A DNA stretch of 18,368 nucleotides from Verrucomicrobiota bacterium (GTDB taxonomy: Bacteria; Verrucomicrobiota; Verrucomicrobiia; Limisphaerales; JADLHS01). Of this stretch, positions 1 through 6,420 are shown piece by piece. Numbering within the stretch: position 1 is the stretch's first letter; every line of letters begins with the position of its first letter. A program made the translations under genes and the position numbers. The DNA lies in assembly GCA_025360895.1 (NCBI GenBank), contig JANYBF010000253.1, forward strand, positions 1 to 18,368, given 5' to 3'. Under the pieces are notes generated by a model. That model did not search any database. It had not been told where the DNA came from and saw nothing but the letters and a program-made list of their open reading frames with translations.

Positions 1-98
1 TCCTCGTTGTATTTCATCATCTTCGTGAGGAGCTCCCGGCTCGGCATCTTCCCGGCCTCGGAGTCCTCGTTCCCCGGTACGAAAACCATCACTCTCAT
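1..98 (-). CDS. YciI-family (DGPF/YCII domain) protein, N-terminal fragment
   Basis: Only the first 32 complete codons are present; the gene leaves the window at base 1. The visible protein begins MRVMVFVPGNEDSEAGKMPS and continues with ELL, KMMKYNEE. This matches the N-terminus of the YCII-related family, where a short beta strand is followed by a DSEAGxMPSxELLxxMxKYNEE stretch. These small proteins of about 120-140 residues have a ferredoxin-like fold; their biochemical role is mostly unknown, and they often occur near ECF sigma factors. The ATG at 96-98 is preceded on the minus strand by GAGGAG seven bases upstream, a proper Shine-Dalgarno sequence of a kind almost absent elsewhere in this window. 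The DGPF motif and the conserved His/Asp region lie outside the window. The family call is fairly sure; the function is unknown. Confidence 0.72.
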   Translation of the reverse strand, partial: MRVMVFVPGNEDSEAGKMPSRELLTKMMKYNE

Positions 99-135
99 GA
101 CTCTGCTCCTCTGGGTTTGAAGCTGCGCTGACCCA

Positions 136-200
136 CTACGGGCCCATGCCGGGATCGAACATCGGCCGCACCTCGGACTCGCCCTCGAAGCCGGGCCAGT
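136..200 (-). other. Likely 3' remnant of a second YciI-family gene
   Basis: The last 20 or so residues of the truncated GH57 frame contain GESEVRPMFDP. YciI-family proteins commonly end with a beta strand of the form GExEIEVRPxFE/D followed by a short tail. The next gene downstream on the same strand (starting at 98) is itself YciI-family, and such genes often occur in tandem. I therefore read 136 to about 200 as the 3' end of a first YciI gene whose front part has been replaced by the start of the GH57 gene. This rests on a short motif and is tentative. Confidence 0.42.
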
Positions 201-489
201 GCGTTCGATGCAGCTCTTTCTCCGCGAGTTCAATCACGCTATCGAGATGGCGGGCGTAGCGCTCCTTCAGCAACGCATCCTGCAACATGACACAGAGGGT
301 GGGCGAGAGCGTCAGCGTGAGTCGCGTCTCCATGCCGTCGCGATGCCAGCCGCTCATGATCGCGAGGAGCGGCAGGTAGGTTTCGGTGATGGCCTCGAAG
401 AGCCAGCTTTCCTCCAGAAACTTTTCGTGCTCGGGATGTCGCACGAACGGCAGATGCGCGTGCAGGATGATGGCGAGGTAACCGGGCAT
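136..489 (-). pseudogene. Truncated GH57 1,4-alpha-glucan branching-type enzyme fused to a foreign tail
   Basis: The 117-residue frame starts MPGYLAIILHAHLPFVRHPE. HAHLPFVR (residues 10-17) is GH57 conserved region 1, and EESWLFEAITETYLPLL (26-42) is the next conserved stretch of the DUF1957-type alpha-glucan branching enzymes. Members are normally more than 500 residues. Here similarity stops near residue 97, and the catalytic Glu and Asp regions, the C-terminal helical domain and most of the barrel are missing. From about residue 98 the protein reads PGFEGESEVRPMFDPGMGP and stops at 136, which resembles the end of a YciI-family protein. Neither other minus-strand frame below 200 restores GH57 sequence, so a simple frameshift does not explain it. 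A functional enzyme is very unlikely. The cause is either a genomic rearrangement or an assembly chimera. The ATG at 489 is chosen because the family starts at MxGYLxxxLHAHLP; the upstream in-frame extension to 570 overlaps the next gene. Confidence 0.75.
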
Positions 490-541
490 GATCAAAGAGA
501 TTGGTAAGGGTGGAACCGCAGCGGCGCGAAAGCGGTATTCA

Positions 542-955
542 TCAATGATCGGAAGCGGCTGCCTGGCCAAACAGTGTCTTCACTGCTGGCCGCATCAGCA
601 CGATGATGGTGAACACTCCCAGAACGGTCCCAAACGGCATGAACAGGCAGCCAAGACAGGCCATCACAAAGCAGAACGTATAGTGGCGCCGCCGGCTCAA
701 GCAGCGCCCGGCCCACATCATCAGTACAGCCAACGTCCAACCCAGAATAATAAACACGCCGGCGAGGACGACAAAGAACCAGCCCAGGAATTGGGGCGGA
801 TGATTATTTCCCGACCCAAATATTTGCGGCTTGAAAATCAGCAGCAACCCTAGAACCAGATGAAAAACCGGGATACACGCGAAAAAGGCCATCAAGCCAC
901 CGACGATGTAATGGAAAATGCTTAAGAGTCGAAGTTGATCCGCGTCCTGGTTCAT
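542..955 (-). CDS. Small conserved membrane protein, function unknown
   Basis: This 137-residue protein starts MNQDADQLRLLSIFHYIVGG and has four hydrophobic segments: roughly residues 14-42, 55-82, 90-110 and 108-125. The last two are closely spaced and include CLGCLFMPFGTVLGVFTIIVLMRPAV. The N-terminal pattern (DxxQLRLLSIFHYIVGG), a GWFFVVLAGVFIILGW segment and RRRHYTFCFVMA fit a small membrane protein that I recognise from Verrucomicrobiota and Planctomycetota, usually annotated only as hypothetical. The ATG at 955 lies 6 bases after the stop of the DUF4912 gene, and the GH57 start follows 52 bases further on, so the three were probably one transcript. No enzymatic motif is visible. The charged N-terminus is probably cytoplasmic. 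The gene appears intact. Confidence 0.8.
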   Translation of the reverse strand: MNQDADQLRLLSIFHYIVGGLMAFFACIPVFHLVLGLLLIFKPQIFGSGNNHPPQFLGWFFVVLAGVFIILGWTLAVLMMWAGRCLSRRRHYTFCFVMACLGCLFMPFGTVLGVFTIIVLMRPAVKTLFGQAAASDH

Positions 956-961
956 GATCCA

Positions 962-2200
962 TCAAAGGGCTTCCGAGGTTGGCAGACCTGGCTCCGGGTC
1001 TTGGGGCGTCGCGCCTTGGAGGGGCAACCAAGCATTTACTTGGGACCAGAAATTATTTCCGCTGGCAGGCCCGCCACCGACGGGACTCGACACGTCCGCA
1101 GCCCCAGAGAACGAGGACAAATCCAACTCTCCAAGCTTGGGGTTAGTAAAATCGCTTTCGGTTTGTCCGCCCAGCAGTTCGCTGATTTCAAGCGAACTGG
1201 GCCAACCGCATGTCTCCCGTTCGCGGGCGATGAATTCGGCGAGCGCTTGCTCCTGCTCCGGGGTCCATGCGGACATTGCCAAGCGCGGCGTCAATCGGGA
1301 TTGGCGGGATACACGTAATTGTTCAATCGCCTGGGCGAGCGGGAGTTTTTCCGGAACGCCATCCCGGACCAACTCCAGCATGGTTTCAAAAGGCAACTCC
1401 AGTGGGATCGTGGCGAACTCCACGGCGGCGGCGGACGAAACACGGTCCGCCGGGGTTTTGGTCGGGGCCGCCATCGCGAGGCTTTTCCAACGGCGATCTG
1501 TCTCGTAGTAGCCCAGTTCGGTGACATAGACGGTTTCGGAACGCCCGACGTGCGCGAACCAATGGCGCGACTCCGGATGCACATGAATCTCCGTGACCGG
1601 CCGCTCGCGAACGACCCCCTCGTGAATCCGCAAAATCAAATGCCGGTCCACTGAACGCGCGTTGTGACGAAACTGTTGTTGCGGCGTGAGGTCCCAGTGC
1701 GCGTAAAGCCAGTGCGGATCGCGCGGCGTCACATACAACCGCCCGGTGCCGTAGGCTTCGGGCAAATGGGCGGTTTCCGCAGCAAAGGGCGCGGCGGGGG
1801 ACGCAGGGCCGAGTGCGTACTTCTCGCCCGGACCGGTCACGGCGGTCACCACCGGCACGTCGCCTTCGAGGAGATACGCGGGAATTTTTAACCGTGACCG
1901 CCGGACGGGAGATTTCTGAGGCAGCGGGCGGCGCGTGGCAGATTGTGGTTTCGCGACGGGACGGAGCTTTGGCCTGGCTTTGCGTTTTACAATCGGTTTG
2001 GCTTTGGCGACGGATTTGGGCTTCGCAATCGGCTTGGATTTCGGTACGGGTTCGCGCTTCGTAACCAGTTTGGCTTTGGCGATTGGTTTGCGTTTGGCCG
2101 GCGCAGGAGTTTTTTTGACGACCACCCGCCGGCGCCGGGGCTTACGCTTGGCACCCGGGGCGGCCGACTTGGTTTTACTGGCAGACGACGCACGCTTCAT
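962..2200 (-). CDS. DUF4912 domain protein with a long basic N-terminal repeat region
   Basis: The protein is 412 residues from the ATG at 2200. Residues 1-105 are extremely rich in Lys, Arg, Pro and Ala, with degenerate repeats of KPxAKxK type, resembling histone H1-like tails. Residues about 150-235 form the DUF4912 domain, including LYVTPRDPHWLYAHWDLTP (155-173), RHLILRIHEG and TEIHVHPESRHWFAHVGR. A low-complexity linker follows. DUF4912 genes often sit beside GH57 glucan branching genes, as here, which suggests glycogen or alpha-glucan metabolism, though the biochemical role is unproven. The C-terminus (FWSQVNAWLPLQGAT, then stop at 962) resembles only the first strand of an Ig-like region that I remember continuing much further in relatives, so this copy may be shortened. 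The open frame extends upstream to 3046, but there it merely shadows the DUF1080 gene on the other strand. Confidence 0.78.
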   Translation of the reverse strand: MKRASSASKTKSAAPGAKRKPRRRRVVVKKTPAPAKRKPIAKAKLVTKREPVPKSKPIAKPKSVAKAKPIVKRKARPKLRPVAKPQSATRRPLPQKSPVRRSRLKIPAYLLEGDVPVVTAVTGPGEKYALGPASPAAPFAAETAHLPEAYGTGRLYVTPRDPHWLYAHWDLTPQQQFRHNARSVDRHLILRIHEGVVRERPVTEIHVHPESRHWFAHVGRSETVYVTELGYYETDRRWKSLAMAAPTKTPADRVSSAAAVEFATIPLELPFETMLELVRDGVPEKLPLAQAIEQLRVSRQSRLTPRLAMSAWTPEQEQALAEFIARERETCGWPSSLEISELLGGQTESDFTNPKLGELDLSSFSGAADVSSPVGGGPASGNNFWSQVNAWLPLQGATPQDPEPGLPTSEAL

Positions 2201-2329
2201 GAAATGATCGCGCCGGGAGACTACGGCGCACATTCGGGTCGCGCAACGGGAATTCGCCCCCGGGCAAAGGTCGCTTGACAGGCTGCGTTTTTTCTCAAAC
2301 GCTCCTCCCCACGTTTCACTGCGTCCGTC
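2201..2329. promoter_or_regulatory. Divergent intergenic region between the DUF4912 and DUF1080 genes
   Basis: These 129 bases separate two divergent start codons, so promoters for both directions should lie here. A perfect TTGACA occurs at 2275-2280 in the plus direction, 50 bases before the DUF1080 start. The sequence 17 bases downstream (2298-2303, AAACGC) is a poor -10 box, so the match may be chance. A pyrimidine-rich run follows at 2288-2312. I see no clear hairpin or Shine-Dalgarno sequence for either gene. Confidence 0.35.
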
Positions 2330-3781
2330 ATGAAAATAACAAACGACTTCCACGAGTTCCCCAGGCGACACGCGTTGCCGCGAACCTTGATCGCGATGGG
2401 AGCGGCCGCCTTGTTGGCCGGTTGCGCCCCGCAGCAACCGTATTTGGCGCTCGCCCCGCCCCGGCAGCCCGCAGCCACCTCGCCCCGGCAAGCCGACGCC
2501 TCGCCCCCACAGCCTAATGCTACCCCGCGACAGGCCGACGCCGCGCCCCGGGAGACTGGCTTCACCAGTTTGTTTGATGGGCAAACCCTCAACGGCTGGA
2601 CGCTGGTGGGCCAACATGGCGACGGTTACGGCGTCACCAACGGCGTGATTTATTGCGCTCGGGGCGGCGGAGGCAATCTGTTCACGGAGAAGGAATACGA
2701 AGACTTCATTCTTCGCTTCGAATTCAAGCTGGAGGAAGGGGCCAACAACGGCATCGCCATCCGCGCGCCACTCGAAGGCGATGCGGCGTTTCTGGGCATG
2801 GAGATTCAAATTCTCGACGAGGTCGCCGCCGAGCGGGGGCGCGGGGGCAAGCGGCCGTCGGATCAGTTTCACGGCTCGATCTATGATGTCCTGGCTGCCA
2901 AGCAAGGCGCACTCAAGCCGACCGGCCAGTGGAACACGGAAGAAATCACCGCCCAAGGCCGGCACATCAAGGTCGGCGTCAACGGCATCACAATTTTGGA
3001 TGCGAACCTCAACACCGTGTCCGATCCACTGACGCTCGTAAAGCATCCCGGCCTATTTCGCGAACGCGGGCACCTCGGACTCCTCGGCCACAACGATTAC
3101 GTGGAGTTCCGCCACCTCCGCGTGAAGGAACTGCCGCGCGCCAAGAACGCCAACGCGGGGCTGGAAGGTTTCACCGCGCTGTTCAACGGCAAGGATCTCA
3201 CCGGTTGGAAGGGTCTGGTGGCGGACCCGAAACAACGCGCCACGATGAAGCCGGCGGAACTGGCCGCCAAACAAGCGAAGGCGGATGAACTCATGCGCGC
3301 GAACTGGGAGGTCGAAGACGGCTTGCTGGTTTATCGCGGAACGAACTTCGACAATCTCTGCACGGCGAAGGATTACGCGAATTTTGAGCTGGTGGCGGAC
3401 TGGAAGATTGCGCCCGGCAGCGACAGCGGATTTTATTTGCGCGGCACGCCGCAGGTCCAGATTTGGGATCCGTTCACGCCGCCGACCAAAACGGGCAACG
3501 AGGTTGGCTCCGGCGGCCTCTTCAACAACCAGACCCACGCGGCCACGCCGCTGCGGGTCGCGGATAAACCCCTCGGGGAATGGAATCGCTCCCGCATTCT
3601 CCTGGTCGGCGACAAAGTGCATGTCTTCCTGAACGATGAACTCGTGGTCAACAACACCGTGCTGGAGAATTACTGGCAGCGTGATTTGTCGCTCTTTCCC
3701 ATTGGGCCAATCGAACTTCAGGCGCACCAGACGCCGGTGTGGTTCAAGAACCTCTACGTGCGCGAACTGCCCATCCAGTGA
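2330..3781 (+). CDS. Secreted lipoprotein with two DUF1080 (3-keto-disaccharide hydrolase) domains
   Basis: The protein has 483 residues. A signal peptide with hydrophobic core LIAMGAAALLAGC ends in a lipobox, with Cys32 as the lipidated residue. A Pro/Ala/Gln-rich linker (33-75) carries a PRQADA motif twice. Two DUF1080 (concanavalin-like lectin/glucanase fold) domains follow. The first spans about 77-268 (FTSLFDGQTLNGW; GIAIRAP; GMEIQILD; HGSIYD; VEFRHLRVKEL). The second spans about 280-481 (FTALFNGKDLTGW; GSDSGFYLRGTPQVQIWD; GGLFNN; WFKNLYVREL). Family members hydrolyse 3-keto-glycosides or bind carbohydrate, and they are greatly expanded in Verrucomicrobiota and Planctomycetota. The two domains differ: the second has the SGFYLRG and QVQIWD signature. 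The protein is probably anchored in the outer membrane or periplasm and acts on sugars outside the cytoplasm. The ATG at 2330 has no Shine-Dalgarno sequence but gives a complete lipoprotein signal. Confidence 0.88.
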   Translation: MKITNDFHEFPRRHALPRTLIAMGAAALLAGCAPQQPYLALAPPRQPAATSPRQADASPPQPNATPRQADAAPRETGFTSLFDGQTLNGWTLVGQHGDGYGVTNGVIYCARGGGGNLFTEKEYEDFILRFEFKLEEGANNGIAIRAPLEGDAAFLGMEIQILDEVAAERGRGGKRPSDQFHGSIYDVLAAKQGALKPTGQWNTEEITAQGRHIKVGVNGITILDANLNTVSDPLTLVKHPGLFRERGHLGLLGHNDYVEFRHLRVKELPRAKNANAGLEGFTALFNGKDLTGWKGLVADPKQRATMKPAELAAKQAKADELMRANWEVEDGLLVYRGTNFDNLCTAKDYANFELVADWKIAPGSDSGFYLRGTPQVQIWDPFTPPTKTGNEVGSGGLFNNQTHAATPLRVADKPLGEWNRSRILLVGDKVHVFLNDELVVNNTVLENYWQRDLSLFPIGPIELQAHQTPVWFKNLYVRELPIQ

Positions 3782-3811
3782 GCCGGCGCCAAGTGGGGAC
3801 CCGATTGGGTA

Positions 3812-4197
3812 ATGATTTGCATGCGTACTTCCTGGGAATATTTGTGCCAACTGGCGCGCGCCGAAGTCACGGCCACACGGGCGGCGCTGCCGCCGCCTTT
3901 GCGAGCACGGGCGCAGCCCTTGCCCGTACCTTCGAGCGCGTCCCGAACGCGGCACGGCAAACCGAGGGCATCGAACCGGACACACTGGGCCTTTTCACTG
4001 GCCCGGCGTTTGGCGATGAGGAACAAAGCGTCTCGCCGCTCCCGCCGCAGATCATTTTGTTCCTCGAAAATCTCTGGGACTTCGCCGAAGGCAACGAGGA
4101 GATTTTCCGTGCGGAAGTCCGTACAACTTATCTCCACGAACTCGGCCACTACCTTGGCCTGGACGAAGATGAATTGACTGAGCGGGGGTTAGCGTGA
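3812..4197 (+). pseudogene. Zincin_1-family metallopeptidase, interrupted by a frameshift
   Basis: Two frames together make one PF06262-type protein. The N-terminal part is read from the ATG at 3812 (MICMRTSWEYLCQLARAEVTATRAALPPPLRARAQPLPV). The rest is read in the frame one base back, from about 3928 (TFERVPNAA, then GIEPDTLGLFTGP, LPPQIILFLENLWDFAE, EVRTTYLHELGHYLGLDEDELTERGLA). Adding one base around 3926-3929 (CCCGTACC in place of, for example, CCCGTGACC) would give an uninterrupted protein of 128 residues, the usual family size. The zinc site HELGHYLGLD is intact, as expected for HExxHxxGxxD minimal zincins. Members are small cytoplasmic proteins whose substrates are poorly known. The gene follows the DUF1080 gene by 30 bases. 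Either this is a recent inactivating single-base loss or a sequencing error; the preserved protein signature on both sides favours a very recent or artificial event. Confidence 0.82.
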
Positions 4198-4234
4198 GCC
4201 GTTGCAGGCGACCGTTGAAAAGGTGGGTGCATGA

Positions 4235-4255
4235 GGCGTGCCTGTTGGCCACGCC
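4235..4255. terminator. Possible hairpin between convergent genes
   Basis: GGCGTG (4235-4240) can pair with CACGCC (4250-4255) around a nine-base loop. It lies in the 75-base gap between the plus-strand metallopeptidase and the minus-strand epimerase, where a bidirectional terminator would be expected. No run of T follows in either direction, so it is not a classical intrinsic terminator. Confidence 0.25.
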
Positions 4256-4272
4256 ACGAGCCGATCCAAAAA

Positions 4273-5253
4273 TCAGCTTGCCGTCGCCAAACTCTCCGCA
4301 GTGCGTTCGATAATTTCCCGCAAGGAAGTTTGCGGACAAAACCCGGTCACGCGCTGGAGTTTTTCCACCACGGGCTTGCGTCGGCGCATATCGTCGAAAC
4401 CGGGGGCATAAGCCTCGGCGTAGGGCACCAACTCGATGGCGGATTTGGACCCGAGCGTTTCGATCACGCGCTTCGCCAAATCGAGGATGCTGATTTCCTC
4501 CGTGCCGCCGATATTGAAAACCTCCCCGCGCACCACCGGCGAATTTTGCAAACGCACCAGCGCCTCCACGGTGTCCAGCACATAGCAAAAGCAGCGGCTT
4601 TGTTGACCGTCGCCAAAGACCCGGAGCGGTTCACCCCGGCGGGCGGCGGCAATAAAGCGCGGCAGCACCATACCGTAACGGCCCGTCTGGCGCGGGCCCA
4701 CGGTGTTGAACAGGCGCACAATCACCACCGGCAAAGCGCGTTCCTGCGCATAGGCCAGGGCCAAAAACTCATCCATCAACTTGGAACAGGCGTAGCTCCA
4801 GCGCGATTGATGCGGCGGGCCGATGAGCAGATCGTCCTCCTCACTGAACGCCGCCTTCTGGCTCTTGCCATACACTTCCGAGGTCGAAGCGACGAGCAAC
4901 GGCACGCCCTGCGGGGCGGCGGCTTTGAGCAAAACTTCCGTCTCGTGCAGGTTCGTTGCGAGGACATGGATCGGCGATTTGACGACCAGTTCCACGCCTA
5001 CTGCGGCGGCGAGATGAAAGATTGATTCCGCCTGCGCGACCAATTCCGGCAGTTCGGCGCAGGTGGAAATTTTTGATTGAATAACGCGCAGTCGAGGGTG
5101 CTTTTCCAGAGCGCGCAGATTCTCCCGGTTGCCCGTGGAGAGATCATCAACCACGACGACTGGTTTCCCCTCTCCCAAAAGTCGCTCCACAAGATGCGAA
5201 CCAATGAAGCCTGCGCCGCCGGTGACCAGAATGTGTTTTGCCCCGGCGCTCAT
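4273..5253 (-). CDS. NAD-dependent nucleotide-sugar epimerase/dehydratase (extended SDR)
   Basis: The protein has 326 residues and a Rossmann nucleotide-binding motif TGGAGFIGSHL at 11-21. An acidic DDLSTG follows strand 2 (36-41) and binds the adenosine ribose of NAD. HLAAAVGV, STSEVYG (123-129) and the catalytic Tyr154/Lys158 in YACSK are all present, as is RLFNTVGPRQTGRYGMVLPRF (180-200), so the active site is complete. The family converts UDP- or dTDP-sugars (epimerases, 4,6-dehydratases, UDP-glucuronate decarboxylases). The sequence resembles UDP-glucuronate decarboxylase and UDP-glucose 4-epimerase relatives, but I cannot fix the substrate. Its ATG overlaps the stop of the upstream amidase (ATGA, 5250-5253), so translation is probably coupled. 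It likely supplies an activated sugar for envelope polysaccharide or glycosylation. It is cytoplasmic. Confidence 0.9.
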   Translation of the reverse strand: MSAGAKHILVTGGAGFIGSHLVERLLGEGKPVVVVDDLSTGNRENLRALEKHPRLRVIQSKISTCAELPELVAQAESIFHLAAAVGVELVVKSPIHVLATNLHETEVLLKAAAPQGVPLLVASTSEVYGKSQKAAFSEEDDLLIGPPHQSRWSYACSKLMDEFLALAYAQERALPVVIVRLFNTVGPRQTGRYGMVLPRFIAAARRGEPLRVFGDGQQSRCFCYVLDTVEALVRLQNSPVVRGEVFNIGGTEEISILDLAKRVIETLGSKSAIELVPYAEAYAPGFDDMRRRKPVVEKLQRVTGFCPQTSLREIIERTAESLATAS

Positions 5254-6362
5254 TCCAACGCCCTCGCTACGGCTTCCGCTAATTTCTGCCGGTACGCCGG
5301 ATCGGCGATCTTCCGCGCCTCCCGCGGATTCGACAAATAGCCGCCCTCGATCAACACCGCCGGACGGCTATGCCCCCGCAGCACGGCTTGATAGCGCGCC
5401 CGCCGCACGCCCCGATCGTTCGTGCCGTTGACTTCCAGTAATGCGCGTTGGAATCGCACGGCGTATTGCAAATTTTCCGCATCGAAAGCGTTGTTGGGGA
5501 AAACCTGGCGCACATCGTCATTATAGCCGCGGGTGACACTCGAGGCCATGCCGGTCGGTGTGAGGCAGTACGTTTCCACGCCCGCCGGATCGCCACCCCC
5601 GCCTGACGCATTGAAATGCAGACTCAGGAACAGATCGGCGTGCTGCGCTTCGGCCAACGCCGTGCGGTCGGGCAGTGAAACATCCACATCGTTCGTCCGG
5701 GTCAGAAAAACCTGCCAGCCTTGTTGCGCCAGCAACGGGGCCAGGCGCTTTGCCCAATCGAGCGTAAATTCCTTTTCGTTCCGGCCATCCACGACGCTGT
5801 GGGTTCCGGGATTGCTGCCGCCATGGCCGGGATCAATCACAACCACGCGGCGCGGCGCGTTCGCAAGGGCCAGACCACGGGACAACGGTTCGAGGGTTTT
5901 TTTTACATCCAGCGGGTGCAAATAAATCTGGTCGCCGATTTGTTGCGGCGCAAAACCCAGCCGGACATCCAACTGATCCCAGAAAGCCGTCTGGCTGCCG
6001 ACTCGCACGGCGAAGACCCCGTTCAAGGTGGTGATTGCGTAGGCAACCTGCGGCAAGAGCGGAATCTTCTGCAACGCGCGCAAGCCGTTTTGGGCAGCCC
6101 AAACATTCAACGAAACCCAGGCCGAATCCACCGGGGCCAGCGGTGCCAGCGCGGGATTCGTTCGGGGATTGGCCACCACCGGCGCTTCGGCCACGGGGAA
6201 ATGGGAGGGCAGGGCGATACCCAGCGGCGGCTCGACTTCGCGCGCCGGGCCCAGGTCCGCGTCCCAATTTGTCGAGAGCGTCTGGCCCGCTGGTCTGGGC
6301 ACGGAATTGCAACCGGTCAGGAGGACTAGGGCAAAGGCCAAGAAGGTTGTGAGTTTCGACAC
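5250..6362 (-). CDS. N-acetylmuramoyl-L-alanine amidase (Amidase_3), lipoprotein
   Basis: The protein has 370 residues from a GTG start at 6362. The N-terminal hydrophobic segment ends in LLTGC, making Cys18 the likely lipidated residue. Residues about 80-160 (AWVSLNVWAAQNGL, FAVRVGSQTAFWDQ) resemble a copper-amine-oxidase-N-like binding domain often found before amidases. Residues 171-370 are the zinc amidase: VVVIDPGHGGSNPGT with His180, NEKEF with Glu196 as ligand, LFLSLHFNAS with His249, and LIEGGYLSNP with catalytic Glu339. All expected metal and catalytic residues are present. The enzyme cuts the bond between MurNAc and the stem peptide, in cell division, envelope remodelling or recycling, and here it would act from a membrane anchor in the periplasm. 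The stop overlaps the next start by ATGA. A small hairpin (CCATT/AATGG, 6367-6381) lies just upstream of the GTG. Confidence 0.92.
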   Translation of the reverse strand: MSKLTTFLAFALVLLTGCNSVPRPAGQTLSTNWDADLGPAREVEPPLGIALPSHFPVAEAPVVANPRTNPALAPLAPVDSAWVSLNVWAAQNGLRALQKIPLLPQVAYAITTLNGVFAVRVGSQTAFWDQLDVRLGFAPQQIGDQIYLHPLDVKKTLEPLSRGLALANAPRRVVVIDPGHGGSNPGTHSVVDGRNEKEFTLDWAKRLAPLLAQQGWQVFLTRTNDVDVSLPDRTALAEAQHADLFLSLHFNASGGGGDPAGVETYCLTPTGMASSVTRGYNDDVRQVFPNNAFDAENLQYAVRFQRALLEVNGTNDRGVRRARYQAVLRGHSRPAVLIEGGYLSNPREARKIADPAYRQKLAEAVARALE

Positions 6363-6385
6363 GCTACCATTGTGCGAATGGCCCG

Positions 6386-6420
6386 GGCCGACTCAAGCCC
6401 ACGTTTTAACTTGAGTGGCC
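6386..6420 (-). terminator. Strong hairpin spanning the stop codon of the TPR gene
   Basis: ACTCAAG (6391-6397) pairs with CTTGAGT (6410-6416). Flanking GGCC (6386-6389) pairs with GGCC (6417-6420) if G6390 is bulged, giving an 11-pair stem with a 12-base loop. It covers the last base of the TPR gene's stop codon and sits 24 bases before the amidase start. No T run follows on the minus strand, so it could attenuate transcription, protect an mRNA end or separate expression of the two genes, rather than be a classical terminator. Confidence 0.4.

Noticed and set aside
1985..2110. CRISPR-like repeat array
   Set aside because: The repeats are degenerate, codon-based and encode a Lys/Pro/Ala tail; there are no constant repeats with unique spacers.
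2201..3046. Upstream extension of the DUF4912 frame on the minus strand to 3046
   Set aside because: It lies opposite the well-supported DUF1080 gene, its translation shows no family similarity, and the MKRASS start at 2200 fits the basic tail.
3053..3985. 310-residue open frame on the minus strand opposite the DUF1080 gene
   Set aside because: It is composed of Arg/Pro-rich shadow sequence without domains, while the plus strand has clear protein homology.
4231..5025. 264-residue plus-strand frame opposite the epimerase
   Set aside because: It is a shadow of a complete SDR enzyme with all active-site residues on the minus strand.
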